64,000 nucleotides of DNA from JANNBN01 sp963763885 (GCA_963763885.1 CAVXQD010000002.1:310001-374000); one strand, 5' to 3'; counted from the stretch's first letter, positions 42,492-50,962 are shown. The notes: a model not told the origin generated them from the letters alone. Translations and numbers: made by a program.

Positions 42492-43760
42492 CTAGATGAC
42501 GCCGTCAGCGCGCAAGGTAGCTAGAGCAGCAGCATGTAGGCCGAGTCGCTCCTTCAACACTTCGTCAGTGTGCTGGCCATGTGATGGGCCGGGCCAACGC
42601 ACAGCAGTCGGTGTTCCTTTGAAGCGTGGGAATACGTTGTGCATCGGGAAGTCGCCTCGTTCGGTTGGCACGGAAACAATGGACTCACGGGCGGCAAAGT
42701 GTCGATCGCCAAGCATGTCAACCGCGCGGAAAATGTCCCCGCACACCACATCGTTGCGACGCAGCAGCTCAAGCAGTTCATCGGCTGGGATGGTGACGGA
42801 CCACTGGGCAATGCGGTGGTCCAGCTCATCTTGGTTGACGCCGCGGGCTGCGTGTGTGGCATAACGCGGGTCCGATGACAGTTCAGGTGTTCCCATCGCA
42901 AGGCACAGCCGGGAGAAGAGCGTGTCTTGGTTGGCAGCGATGATGACCATGCGCCCGTCCGCCGTTGGGTAGACGTTAGATGGCGCGATGCCGGTGAGCT
43001 TTGCCCCGCTGCGTTCTCTGGTGTGGCCTGCAACGACGAAATCGGGGATCAGCGATTCCATGATGGCCAGCACCGACTCGTAGATCGATGCATCAACAAC
43101 CTGGCCTCGGCCAGTTGTACGTGCACTGATGATTCCAGCCAGTCCACCCATGCAGGCAAACATCGCGGCTAGTGAGTCGCCCAGCGAGATCCCGGCTCGA
43201 GACGGCGGTGACCCAGGGTCGCCCATGAGATACCTGATGCCCCCCATTGCCTCGCCGACGCTGGCATACCCAGGCCGCTCGCAATACGGACCGTCCTGGC
43301 CGTAACCAGAGACTCGGATGATCACCAACCGCGGGTTGATCTTCCACAACTCTTCCGGGGCCATTCCCCATCGCTCCAAGGTGCCCGGACGGAAGTTCTC
43401 CAGCAGCGCATCGGCACCCGCAACGAGATCTCGAATGAGCTGTTGGCCGCGTGCATCGCGGAGGTTTGCTGTGATGCAGCGCTTGTTGCGGGCGAGGATC
43501 GGCCACCAAAGTGGCTGCGCAGTTGGGTCGCCGGGCTCAAACTTGTCCAAGCCCCATTCCCGGATGGGGTCGCCCCGGCCAGGGTCCTCCACCTTGATCA
43601 CGTCCGCGCCGTAGTCGGCCATCAACTGACCGCAGAACGGCCCCGCGATGAGCTGACCCATTTCGATCAGGGTCACACCCGCCAACGGCCCGGATCTGGT
43701 CGGAGTTGCAGTGGGTGTCGGGTTTGGTGTGGGTGGTGTCGGGGTTGAATTCGCTGTCAC
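42492..43760 (-). CDS. Class III (CaiB/BaiF) CoA-transferase
   Basis: 422 residues. The N-terminal 22 residues are Pro/Thr-rich and atypical; homology starts at GPLAGVTLIEMGQLIAGPFCG. ADYGADVIKVEDPGRGD and SRAGISLGDSLAAMF follow, the latter carrying the catalytic Asp that forms the mixed anhydride. The GTG start overlaps the stop of the HMG-CoA lyase gene (GTGA), so the two are translationally coupled. That pairing suggests a transferase that activates a dicarboxylic acid such as 3-hydroxy-3-methylglutarate, as SUGCT does, but this is inference. Confidence 0.9.
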   Translation of the reverse strand: MTANSTPTPPTPNPTPTATPTRSGPLAGVTLIEMGQLIAGPFCGQLMADYGADVIKVEDPGRGDPIREWGLDKFEPGDPTAQPLWWPILARNKRCITANLRDARGQQLIRDLVAGADALLENFRPGTLERWGMAPEELWKINPRLVIIRVSGYGQDGPYCERPGYASVGEAMGGIRYLMGDPGSPPSRAGISLGDSLAAMFACMGGLAGIISARTTGRGQVVDASIYESVLAIMESLIPDFVVAGHTRERSGAKLTGIAPSNVYPTADGRMVIIAANQDTLFSRLCLAMGTPELSSDPRYATHAARGVNQDELDHRIAQWSVTIPADELLELLRRNDVVCGDIFRAVDMLGDRHFAARESIVSVPTERGDFPMHNVFPRFKGTPTAVRWPGPSHGQHTDEVLKERLGLHAAALATLRADGVI

Positions 43761-44719
43761 TTTGCCCCACCGGGCCTACCCGTACTTAATGGCCCCGGAA
43801 CCGGTCCAGCTGCGGAATACCCAGAGGGCAACGTGCGGCCAAGTTGCTCACCTAGCCACAACGTGGTGGCTCGGAGAGCAGCGAGGTCCAGGCCGGTGCT
43901 GACGCCAGAACGTTCCAGGGCAAACACCACATCTTCGGTTGCCACGTTGCCGGTGGCATTGGGCGCAAACGGGCAGCCGCCAATTCCACCGATGGAGGCT
44001 TCCAGCATGCAGACGCCGGCAGTGACCGCTGCCCAGGCGTTAGCTACTCCGGTGTTGCGAGTGTCGTGAAAATGGCAGCCAAGTGGAACGCCGGCCGCAT
44101 CAGTAAGCGTGCGTACGGCACTGATTCGTTCGATGACCATCCCAGGCGCCGCCGCCCCGATGGTGTCCGCCAGCACCAAACGAACTGGCTTGCAGTCAGC
44201 GTCGGCGGCCGCCTGCAGGGCACGGTCGACAATCTCGATGAGGCGAGCGACAGGTATGTCTCCATCGAACGGGCATCCGAACGCTGCGCTGATGATGACC
44301 GATGCAGGCATCTCGTTGGCTACCGCAGCAGCAGCGATGCGACCCCACACCGCAACGGTTTCCAATGCGTCGACGCCTTGGTTGCGCAGCGAGAAGGAAT
44401 CTGAGGTGACCGCGACGCAGTTCGCCTCGTGCACGCCTGCGGCCACCGCACGGTCGAGTCCCTTTTCGTTCAACACCAACCCGACGTAGGTGACGCCGTC
44501 GGGGCGAGGCAGCGCAGCCATGAGTTCGGCTGCATCAGCCATTGCGGGCACTCGTGCAGGGTTAACGAATGAAGTGACTTCAATTCGACGCAACCCGCTG
44601 GCGATGAGACGTTGGACCAGCTCCACTTTGGTGGCCGTTGGCACGATCACCGGGTCGTTCTGCAAGCCGTCCCGAGGCCCAACGTCGACGATTTCCACCG
44701 GTGGAGGCGTTGTGGTCAT
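43757..44719 (-). CDS. mvaB: Hydroxymethylglutaryl-CoA lyase
   Basis: 320 residues. VDVGPRDGLQND (catalytic Arg, metal Asp), TSFVNP, HFHDTRNTG (metal His pair) and the signature GIGGCPFAPNATGN with the active-site Cys. It cleaves HMG-CoA to acetyl-CoA and acetoacetate in leucine or isoprenoid catabolism. ATG 44719 is six bases after TAGCTT (44731-44726), a predicted leaderless promoter. It heads an operon with a CoA-transferase (GTGA overlap) and a GMC oxidoreductase. The two-hairpin element copy C lies upstream of this promoter. Confidence 0.94.
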   Translation of the reverse strand: MTTTPPPVEIVDVGPRDGLQNDPVIVPTATKVELVQRLIASGLRRIEVTSFVNPARVPAMADAAELMAALPRPDGVTYVGLVLNEKGLDRAVAAGVHEANCVAVTSDSFSLRNQGVDALETVAVWGRIAAAAVANEMPASVIISAAFGCPFDGDIPVARLIEIVDRALQAAADADCKPVRLVLADTIGAAAPGMVIERISAVRTLTDAAGVPLGCHFHDTRNTGVANAWAAVTAGVCMLEASIGGIGGCPFAPNATGNVATEDVVFALERSGVSTGLDLAALRATTLWLGEQLGRTLPSGYSAAGPVPGPLSTGRPGGAK

Positions 44720-44725
44720 ATGGCA

Positions 44726-44731
44726 AAGCTA
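44726..44731 (-). promoter_or_regulatory. -10 hexamer TAGCTT of mvaB
   Basis: TAGCTT on the minus strand, six bases before ATG 44719. It lies between the two-hairpin element and the gene, so the element would not be part of the mvaB mRNA. Confidence 0.6.
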
Positions 44732-44760
44732 GCGAGTGCCGTGGATCTCTTTCGCTGCGG

Positions 44761-44825
44761 CAATCCACCTCGCAGCGCAACTCGGAGGTGGATCACCCCC
44801 TGCATTGGGGGCAACCTCTCTCGCG
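44761..44825 (+). repeat. Two-hairpin intergenic element, copy C
   Basis: First stem ATCCACCTC (44763-44771) with GAGGTGGAT (44785-44793). Second stem CCCCC (44796-44800) with GGGGG (44807-44811). AACCTCTCTCGCG follows, as in copy B. It fills the space between the stop of the DUF2505-like gene (44832) and the mvaB promoter. On the minus strand it is just downstream of the DUF2505 gene, where a 3'-end element would sit. Confidence 0.75.
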
Positions 44826-44831
44826 AGCGCC

Positions 44832-45329
44832 TTACCGGCGGTAGGAGCTGTAGATCGCTGGCTCTTGGGCTAGGCGTTCGCGGAGTCCGCTGATGATGGC
44901 GCGTTCCACCTGACCGTTGACGAACGGGATGGGCGAGGAGACCTTGAGGTCACCGGAAATGAGCCTGGTGGTGGAAACACCATCTGCGTGTTCTTGCAGT
45001 TCCCATGCACCGCCGCACCGAAAATAGTTCTGGTAGTGGACCGGGATCATCTTGAACGTGGCCGTATGGGCTTTGGTGTCGATCTCGGTGAACTCGTCCC
45101 AGCTGAGCTTCTCGGGGTCGATGACTTTCAACGCGAGCGATGGCAGCTTGCCGGTGAACGTGGTGCGGACCTGTTGACTGACGGTTCCCTTGACCCGTTT
45201 CTGACCGACCAGTTCCGGGGTGCCCAGGTCAGCCAGCTTGCCCATGTGGCGTAGGTAGTCCGCGTTGGTCAGCGCGTTGCAGAGTTCGGCCGCCGGCCCC
45301 TCGAACACCTGATGGATGGTGAACTTCAC
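44832..45329 (-). CDS. DUF2505-like (SRPBCC/START-fold) protein
   Basis: 165 residues beginning KFTIHQVFEGPAAELCNALTN. The pattern of a short N-terminal strand, long beta stretches (VKGTVSQQVRTTF; HTATFKMIPVHY) and a C-terminal amphipathic helix (VNGQVERAIISGLRERL) fits the START-like fold, and actinobacterial DUF2505 in particular. These probably bind a hydrophobic ligand. GTG 45329 is chosen at the homology start; a longer in-frame extension to 45470 overlaps the helicase gene. It lies 52 bases downstream of uvrD2 on the same strand. Confidence 0.75.
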   Translation of the reverse strand: MKFTIHQVFEGPAAELCNALTNADYLRHMGKLADLGTPELVGQKRVKGTVSQQVRTTFTGKLPSLALKVIDPEKLSWDEFTEIDTKAHTATFKMIPVHYQNYFRCGGAWELQEHADGVSTTRLISGDLKVSSPIPFVNGQVERAIISGLRERLAQEPAIYSSYRR

Positions 45330-45381
45330 TCTCGTTGCCCCCAACGGTGCCCCGCGGTGGCCGAGGCGACGCGAAGACGGA

Positions 45382-47751
45382 CTAGGCCGGCCGCCGTTTT
45401 GCGGCGGAGCCGACAGGTAACGCCGTAGCTTCGCGCACCACGCCGAGCAATGCTGGCCCGTAGCGGGCAACTTTCACAGGCCCTACTCCGGGAACCGCCA
45501 ACAATCCGTCGTTGGTGACCGGACGAGCTTCGGCGATGGCGGCGAGGGAGGTGTCGTGGAGGATTGCGAACGCTGCAATGCCTGACATGCGTGACTCTGC
45601 GGTGCGCCATGCCTTGAGACGCTGGTACAAAACGGGGTCTGCGTTGGAGCCCAGGTCGATGGCGGCCTTCTTGGTGCCTGCGACACCGGGGAGGCCGGCG
45701 GCGCGTGCTGCTGCAACCCGTTCCTTCATTTCCCGGAGAATTGTCTGCCAGTCTGCAGTGTTGCCCGGTGCCATGGAACGGATGGCGGCTTCCACGTTTT
45801 CCAGCCAGTACGAAGGGGAGCGGCCGGTGGTGCGAGAGCCGAATGTCCGTGACTTGGCCCACGAGCAGGCGAGCACGGACTCTGCGCGGGTGACTGCGAC
45901 GTAGAGCAGTCGCTGTTCCTCTGCGCGGGCCTGCGGAGTGTCTGCACTGCCCATGGGGACGTAGCCCCGCTCGAGGCCGGCAACGAACACCACCGGCCAC
46001 TCCAGACCCTTGGCGCGGTGGAACGTGGACAGCTCGACCACGTCTGCTTGGCGTTGCGGCTCGTCGTTGGAAGAAGTGATTGCCCCGTGCAGCCACGTGA
46101 GGAACCCCGCGACGGTTCCTTGTGCTTCGATGCCGAGGTATTCGTGCGCCATGCGGATGACGCCCTCGATTTGGGCGATGCGATCGTCTGCCCCGTTTGC
46201 CCCGTCCGGCGAGGGCGAGTCTGGGCTGAGTGCATCGTCTCGCAGTTCGGCGACCAGTTCTTCAAGGTCGTTCAGACGTGATGCGAGCGGGATTCTTGCG
46301 GGGCCGTCATTGAGCATGGACAGCGTGCGCAGAACTTCTGGTTGCTGGAGAAAGGCCTGCCCGCCACGAACACGGTGGGGAATGCCAACAGCGCGGAACG
46401 CCTCTTCGAACAACAGGAGCTGCGCGTTGGTGCGGGTGAGCACAGCCATGTGCTTCCAGGGCACACGAGCGTTGTGGTGGTCACGCGCTAACCGGGCGAT
46501 GCTGCGCGCCTCTTCAATGTCGGACGGGTATGCGGTAACCGTGGGAACTGGGCCGTCGGTCTTGTTGGGCCGCAATGCTCGGCTTTGGCGGGATCCGAGG
46601 CCAAGCACCGCATCGGCCACGGTGAGGACCTGCGGCGAGGACCGATAGTTGTCTTCGAGACGAACAAATCCACCGTTGGGGAACCGACGACGGAATGCTC
46701 CGAGAAAACGCGGGTCTGCGCCGTTCCACCCGTAGATGGCCTGGTTGGGGTCTCCGACAACACAGAGGTCGACCGTGTCTGGCACAGCCCACCGTGCGAC
46801 GGGAGCCATGACGGCACGGTCAGCGTCGAGGTCATTGTTGTAGGGGTCGTAATCGTTATAGGTGTCGTACCCGTCGTCGTCACCGAAATCGCCAGAACGA
46901 TCGACGAAGGAAGTGTCGAACGAAAGCGGTTTGGCACTTTCTGCGTCGGATACTGGCGTTCGGGACGAGGGCGACGAAACGCCATCGAGATCGTCGAGGT
47001 CTACGGGGTGGTCCAGCAGGCCCAACCAACCGTCCAGGAGACGTGCCTGTGCCGGGTTGACATCTTGAAACTCGTCCACGAACAGGTGGCGGAAACGCCA
47101 ACGCTGGCGGGCGGCGAACTCTCGGTCTGCCTCCATGGCCTGCACCGTGAGCACCAGGAGATCGTCGAAGTCCACCAGGCCACGGCGGCGCTTGTCTGCT
47201 TCGTACCGGGCAAACAGCTCTGCCATGGCTTCGGCGCCGAGGGGCGGTTTGCGGCCGGCGCAATTGACCGCGGCGACGTAGTTCTGCGGCGTGATGAGCC
47301 GGGCCTTGGCCCATTCGATCTCGGAAGCCAGGTCACCGGGTTGGGCTGACGCACCTGGGCCGGAAAGGAGCTTCTGGGAAACCAGTGGCATGAGGATGCG
47401 GAGCTTGGACTGAGTGAGTGTTGGGGCCGTGATGCCGTGCTCTGCCCAGTACTGGCGGAGTTGGTTGAACGCAACCGAGTGAAACGTGCCTGTGGCGACC
47501 CGGTCCCGGACGCCAAGTGCCGAAAGCCGCTTGGTGAGTTCGCCAGCTGCTTTGCGGGTGAACGTGATAGCGAGCGTGTGCTGCGGCTCTGCTGTGCCCT
47601 GCGCGATGCGGTAGGCGATGCGGCGGGTAAGCACCCGTGTCTTGCCTGATCCGGCACCCGCCAGGATGCACAAGGGCGCGTGGGTGGCAACCACTGCACG
47701 CTCTTGCGCCTGGTTGAGCCCCTCGAGGAGGGGCCGGGTGTCCGATGCCAT
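45382..47751 (-). CDS. uvrD2: UvrD2-type superfamily 1 DNA helicase with HRDC domain
   Basis: 789 residues. LNQAQERAV (Q motif), Walker A AGAGSGKTRVL, FVDEFQDVNPAQ (Walker B), VGDPNQAIYGWNGAD, HRAKGLEWPVVF and VAVTRAE are the SF1A helicase motifs. The C-terminus carries an HRDC domain (LKAWRTAESR to VPGVGPVKVARYG), as in mycobacterial UvrD2. An acidic, Asp/Tyr/Ser-rich stretch of about 60 residues (about 250-310) is inserted in the first core domain between motifs and looks disordered. It unwinds DNA 3' to 5' in repair. ATG 47751 is fixed by TAGGGT (47763-47758) six bases upstream. The Cys cluster of mycobacterial UvrD2 is not obvious. Confidence 0.9.
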   Translation of the reverse strand: MASDTRPLLEGLNQAQERAVVATHAPLCILAGAGSGKTRVLTRRIAYRIAQGTAEPQHTLAITFTRKAAGELTKRLSALGVRDRVATGTFHSVAFNQLRQYWAEHGITAPTLTQSKLRILMPLVSQKLLSGPGASAQPGDLASEIEWAKARLITPQNYVAAVNCAGRKPPLGAEAMAELFARYEADKRRRGLVDFDDLLVLTVQAMEADREFAARQRWRFRHLFVDEFQDVNPAQARLLDGWLGLLDHPVDLDDLDGVSSPSSRTPVSDAESAKPLSFDTSFVDRSGDFGDDDGYDTYNDYDPYNNDLDADRAVMAPVARWAVPDTVDLCVVGDPNQAIYGWNGADPRFLGAFRRRFPNGGFVRLEDNYRSSPQVLTVADAVLGLGSRQSRALRPNKTDGPVPTVTAYPSDIEEARSIARLARDHHNARVPWKHMAVLTRTNAQLLLFEEAFRAVGIPHRVRGGQAFLQQPEVLRTLSMLNDGPARIPLASRLNDLEELVAELRDDALSPDSPSPDGANGADDRIAQIEGVIRMAHEYLGIEAQGTVAGFLTWLHGAITSSNDEPQRQADVVELSTFHRAKGLEWPVVFVAGLERGYVPMGSADTPQARAEEQRLLYVAVTRAESVLACSWAKSRTFGSRTTGRSPSYWLENVEAAIRSMAPGNTADWQTILREMKERVAAARAAGLPGVAGTKKAAIDLGSNADPVLYQRLKAWRTAESRMSGIAAFAILHDTSLAAIAEARPVTNDGLLAVPGVGPVKVARYGPALLGVVREATALPVGSAAKRRPA

Positions 47752-47757
47752 GCACAC

Positions 47758-47763
47758 ACCCTA
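47758..47763 (-). promoter_or_regulatory. -10 hexamer TAGGGT of uvrD2
   Basis: TAGGGT on the minus strand, six bases before ATG 47751. No SOS box is visible nearby. Confidence 0.6.
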
Positions 47764-47844
47764 CGGGAGGGGGTATGACAGAACGACACGCGTGTGATTC
47801 AGAAATCCAGAACTTCTGGCTCCTGCAAGCTGGACTCCCTTTCC

Positions 47845-47889
47845 CACGTTACGTACGTACGGTGTGCCGGGAATCGTACGTGTTATCCT
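47845..47889 (+). promoter_or_regulatory. Promoter and probable operators of toxin-antitoxin pair 1
   Basis: The perfect palindrome CGTACGTACG (47852-47861) and a second CGTACG (47875-47880) precede the -10 TATCCT (47884-47889), which ends seven bases before the antitoxin ATG at 47897. The repeated CGTACG sites around the promoter fit autorepression by the antitoxin or the complex. Confidence 0.6.
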
Positions 47890-47896
47890 TCCAGCC

Positions 47897-48121
47897 ATGT
47901 TGCTCACTGCTTCGAAACTTCGGGAGAACATCTATCGACTGCTTGACCATGCCCTCGAGACCGGTGAAGTCATCGAGATCGAGCGCAACGGACGACGGTT
48001 GCGAATCGTTCCCGACGTGCCTCGAAACCGTCTCGACCATCTGGTGCTTCGCTCAGAATCGGTTGTGGGCGACTCTGAAGACTTTGTGCACGTCGACTGG
48101 TCTGGTGAATGGAAGCCGTAG
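47897..48121 (+). CDS. Antitoxin, Phd/YefM-like (pair 1)
   Basis: 74 residues. LLTASKLRENIYRLLDHALETGEVIEIERNGRRLRIV resembles the DNA-binding N-terminal half of Phd/YefM antitoxins; the C-terminal part (ESVVGDSEDFVHVDWSGEW) is acidic and should wrap the toxin. ATG 47897 is placed seven bases after the -10. The gene overlaps the toxin gene start by 13 bases, a normal toxin-antitoxin arrangement. Confidence 0.85.
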   Translation: MLLTASKLRENIYRLLDHALETGEVIEIERNGRRLRIVPDVPRNRLDHLVLRSESVVGDSEDFVHVDWSGEWKP

Positions 48122-48492
48122 TCCGCCTTGATACGCACATCGTGGTGTGGCTCTTCGCTGGCACCGCGGAACGGCTGAGCAAACCGGCGGCTGATGCAAT
48201 CAACAACAACGACATCGTGATCTCGCCGATGGTCGAACTTGAACTGACATCCCTATACGAGATCGGTCGCCTCACGGTTTCGGGGCCAGCGATAGTTGCT
48301 GACCTCCGCGACCGAATCGGGCTGTCTCAATCTGAGGTTTCGATGGCAGCAGTTGTCGCGAACGCAGGAAAGCTGTCGTGGACCCGCGATCCGTTCGACC
48401 GGGTCATCGTTGCCGACGCCATTGCAGCCAACACCCGACTTGTCACCAAGGACCAGCTCATCCGGGACAACTCGCCGCTTGCCATCTGGTGA
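48109..48492 (+). CDS. PIN-domain toxin, VapC-like (pair 1)
   Basis: 127 residues. PIN motifs: VRLDTHIVVW with the first acidic residue, SPMVELEL with the conserved Glu, and WTRDPFDRVIVADAIAANTRLVTKD with the C-terminal acidic residues. VapC toxins are Mg-dependent ribonucleases that cleave tRNA or rRNA. The ATG lies inside the antitoxin gene, so translation is coupled. Confidence 0.9.
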   Translation: MEAVVRLDTHIVVWLFAGTAERLSKPAADAINNNDIVISPMVELELTSLYEIGRLTVSGPAIVADLRDRIGLSQSEVSMAAVVANAGKLSWTRDPFDRVIVADAIAANTRLVTKDQLIRDNSPLAIW

Positions 48493-48532
48493 TCGCTGTC
48501 AACCGGCTCGTCGCGTCTGGTGAGGGGCCCGT

Positions 48533-48538
48533 TAGGCT
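48533..48538 (+). promoter_or_regulatory. -10 hexamer TAGGCT of the PH/SHOCT gene
   Basis: TAGGCT, six bases before ATG 48545. Same hexamer as the kgd promoter. Confidence 0.6.
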
Positions 48539-48544
48539 CCAGCC

Positions 48545-49177
48545 ATGGCTGCACAACCTCGGTTCCTGCATGACGGTGAAGAACTTGTCCTCGTCAGGCG
48601 TCCACACATCAAGGCACTCTTCGGCGTCGCCGCGCTGGTGGCCGTCTGCTTGGCAGCAGCGGTTGCCGCTGCGCAACTGCTCAATCCGGGAAAAGGGAAC
48701 CAGAACGGCTGGATCACGTGGGCAGCGTTCATCATCCCGGCCCTCGCCATCCTGAACGCTGTGCGCAAGTGGTTGGTGTGGCGGTCCAACTCCTTGGTGC
48801 TCACCTCACAACGGCTCATCAGCCGTAAGGGTTTCATTGCCAAGAACTCCATGGAGATCCCCCTTGACCGCATCAACAACATCTCCTGCGCGCAGAGTGT
48901 TGGCGAGCGGATGACCGGTAGCGGCGACCTTGTTGTGGAATCCGGTGGAGAAGACGGCCGGGCAGTGTTCTCGGACATGAGCCGTCCTGCCGAGATACAA
49001 CGCGAGGTCTACCGGCAGATCGAGCGCAACCAGGCACGAGACATGGACCGTATGGCCGGCACTCGTCCGCTCAGCGTCCCCGAGCAGATTGAGAAGCTGG
49101 ACGATCTGCGTCAACGCGGTGTGGTCAGCCAAGCTGAGTTCGACGCAAAGAAACAGCAACTCCTCGACCAGATGTGA
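48545..49177 (+). CDS. Membrane protein with bacterial PH domain and SHOCT tail
   Basis: 210 residues. Two transmembrane helices (about 25-45 and 58-74) are followed by a bPH_2/YdbS-like domain (SLVLTSQRLISRKGFIAKNSMEIPLDRINNI). The C-terminal SHOCT motif reads SVPEQIEKLDDLRQRGVVSQAEFDAKKQQLL. SHOCT is a short oligomerisation/targeting tail. Such proteins are membrane-stress or lipid-related, with no defined activity. The stop overlaps the start of the BtuF-like gene (TGATG), indicating an operon. Confidence 0.88.
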   Translation: MAAQPRFLHDGEELVLVRRPHIKALFGVAALVAVCLAAAVAAAQLLNPGKGNQNGWITWAAFIIPALAILNAVRKWLVWRSNSLVLTSQRLISRKGFIAKNSMEIPLDRINNISCAQSVGERMTGSGDLVVESGGEDGRAVFSDMSRPAEIQREVYRQIERNQARDMDRMAGTRPLSVPEQIEKLDDLRQRGVVSQAEFDAKKQQLLDQM

Positions 49178-49890
49178 TGACGCCACGTGTTGTCAGCTTG
49201 GTGCCGTCGGCTACCGAAACACTGATCGAATGGGGAGTCACACCGGTCGCAGTGAGCCGGTTCTGTGAACGACCAGAACTGCCACACGTCGGCGGAACCA
49301 AGAACCCTGATGTCGAAGCAGTCGCGGCCCTGAAGCCCGACCTCGTTGTTCTGTGTGACCAAGAGAATCGCATCGAAGACCACAGCGCTTTGGTCGACGC
49401 GGGGGTACCCGTGTTCGTGTTTTCCATCACGGCGCTTGTTCACGTTGCGCCAGAGCTTGTTCGGCTACGAAACACGCTCGGTTTGCCCGGGGCCGCTGAA
49501 TACTCCGGACAAACGGACGCTGCGGAAGCTATTGACACCGACAATGCGCCAGCGAGGCTGGTTTCGGCGTGGGTTCCAATTTGGCGTCGACCGTGGATGA
49601 CCATCAACGGCGACACCTACGCATCGACGCTCCTTGAAGCCGCTGGCATCACAAACGTCTGCGCACATATGGATGTTCGGTATCCCGAGATCGAACTCGA
49701 TGCAGTGCGTGCCCTCGCACCGGACCTGGTTCTTGCGCCTACAGAGCCGTACCACTTCACCGAACGTCACGAAGAAGAGCTCAGCGCTGTTGCACCCGTT
49801 GTGTACGTGGACGGGAAAGACTTGTTCTGGTGGGGAGTGCGAACCCCGGCCGCCATCCAGCGGTTACGCCGAGAGATGCGCGCCCGCTGA
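49177..49890 (+). CDS. BtuF-like helical-backbone metal/cobalamin-binding protein, without signal peptide
   Basis: 237 residues. The N-terminal VVSLVPSATETLIEWGV is the class III periplasmic-binding-protein signature, followed by ALKPDLVVL and the long connecting helix, then a second domain (TINGDTYASTLLEAAG; PDLVLAPTEPYHF). This matches BtuF/YvrC-type cobalamin or siderophore binders. No signal peptide or lipobox precedes the fold and no ABC permease is nearby, so a cytoplasmic binder is possible. ATG 49177 overlaps the upstream stop; GTG 49174 also works. The 3' end overlaps the convergent galK gene. Confidence 0.8.
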   Translation: MTPRVVSLVPSATETLIEWGVTPVAVSRFCERPELPHVGGTKNPDVEAVAALKPDLVVLCDQENRIEDHSALVDAGVPVFVFSITALVHVAPELVRLRNTLGLPGAAEYSGQTDAAEAIDTDNAPARLVSAWVPIWRRPWMTINGDTYASTLLEAAGITNVCAHMDVRYPEIELDAVRALAPDLVLAPTEPYHFTERHEEELSAVAPVVYVDGKDLFWWGVRTPAAIQRLRREMRAR

Positions 49891-50880
49891 GGGGCGAACC
49901 AACCAGCCTTCGTTCAGCGTGCCGCTATGTGCGAGTGCAACCACACAGCCGCCCCAACCGCCGCCGGTCATACGTGCAGCGATCACGCCTGGAATAGCCA
50001 TCAACCGTTCGATGCAAGCGTCCACAACGGGTGTTGAATTCTCGAAGTCCTCGCGGAGGCTGCGTTGCCCGTCTGCCATCAGTGACGCCAAGCGATCATG
50101 CAGTGAAGTGCCTGTAAGCGTGCGCAGGGCCTCGACGAATTGCCGCACACGTTCATTCTCTGTCACAACGTGGCGCGCACGTCGCAGGGCGACTGGGTTT
50201 TCGATTGCGTTCAACTGCTCAACGGAGGTAATGAGCCGCAGCGGACCGACCACTGCCTCTGCCTCGCGAAGTTCCATCACTCGCTCCGTGTAGGCAGATG
50301 CAGCAAGCGTGCGGGCTTGGCCGGAGTGAACCACAACGACGTCAAGTTCGGGTGGAAGCGTAACTGGCAAAACCGTGAGATGGTGGCAATCGATGAGGAG
50401 TGCGCCGCCCTCCACTCCTGCGGCTGAGGCGAGCTGATCCATGATGCCGGTAGGAACGCCAGTGGCCTCATTCTCTGCGCGCTGACAAAGTTGGGCTAGC
50501 TCCAACGGTGATCCGTCTGCGCCCAACGCAAGAGCAAGCGCAACTTCGAATGCCGCGGAGGAAGAGAGGCCTGCCCCAATCGGCACGGTCGTTGAAACTG
50601 CTCCAACGAATCCCTCAGCGGGTTGCAGGGCCTTCACCACACCGGCCACGTATCGAGCCCACATCGGCTCGCAAGCCGTGGGGTCCGTCACGTCGACCGG
50701 CACGATGGCTGGTTCGTCTTCGTCCGCTGAGGTGAGCCGAACCTCGTTGCCGCCACGAGTGCCCGTGATGGTGGTTGCGAGGTGGATGGCCATCGGAAGG
50801 ACAAGCCCGCCGGTGTAGTCGGTGTGGTCGCCGATGATGTTGACGCGGCCAGGCGCAACAGCGGTGATGGTCTCAGGCAT
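49864..50880 (-). CDS. galK: Galactokinase
   Basis: 338 residues of the GHMP kinase superfamily. GRVNIIGDHTDYTGGLVLP is the galactokinase signature, PIGAGLSSSAAFEVALA the ATP-binding motif, MTGGGWGGCVVAL motif 3. It phosphorylates galactose at C1. It is slightly shorter than the usual 380 residues, with the difference in the middle. ATG 50880 is used; TACATT (50894-50889) ends eight bases upstream. A glycosidase-like gene follows upstream on the same strand at 51029-52672, which could supply galactose. No galT was seen. Confidence 0.93.
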   Translation of the reverse strand: MPETITAVAPGRVNIIGDHTDYTGGLVLPMAIHLATTITGTRGGNEVRLTSADEDEPAIVPVDVTDPTACEPMWARYVAGVVKALQPAEGFVGAVSTTVPIGAGLSSSAAFEVALALALGADGSPLELAQLCQRAENEATGVPTGIMDQLASAAGVEGGALLIDCHHLTVLPVTLPPELDVVVVHSGQARTLAASAYTERVMELREAEAVVGPLRLITSVEQLNAIENPVALRRARHVVTENERVRQFVEALRTLTGTSLHDRLASLMADGQRSLREDFENSTPVVDACIERLMAIPGVIAARMTGGGWGGCVVALAHSGTLNEGWLVRPSAGAHLSA

Positions 50881-50888
50881 AGTCGTCA

Positions 50889-50894
50889 AATGTA
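50889..50894 (-). promoter_or_regulatory. Possible -10 TACATT of galK
   Basis: TACATT on the minus strand, eight bases before ATG 50880. The spacing is at the long end of the local pattern. Confidence 0.4.
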
Positions 50895-50962
50895 GGGCCG
50901 CACGGCAGACCGTGAGTGCGGTCCTTGACGGCCATCAAGATTTCCCCTTGACGGCCATGCAC

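Noticed and set aside
44761..44825. Riboswitch or attenuator in the mvaB leader
   Set aside because: The mvaB -10 (44731-44726) lies between the element and the start codon, so the element would not be in that mRNA.
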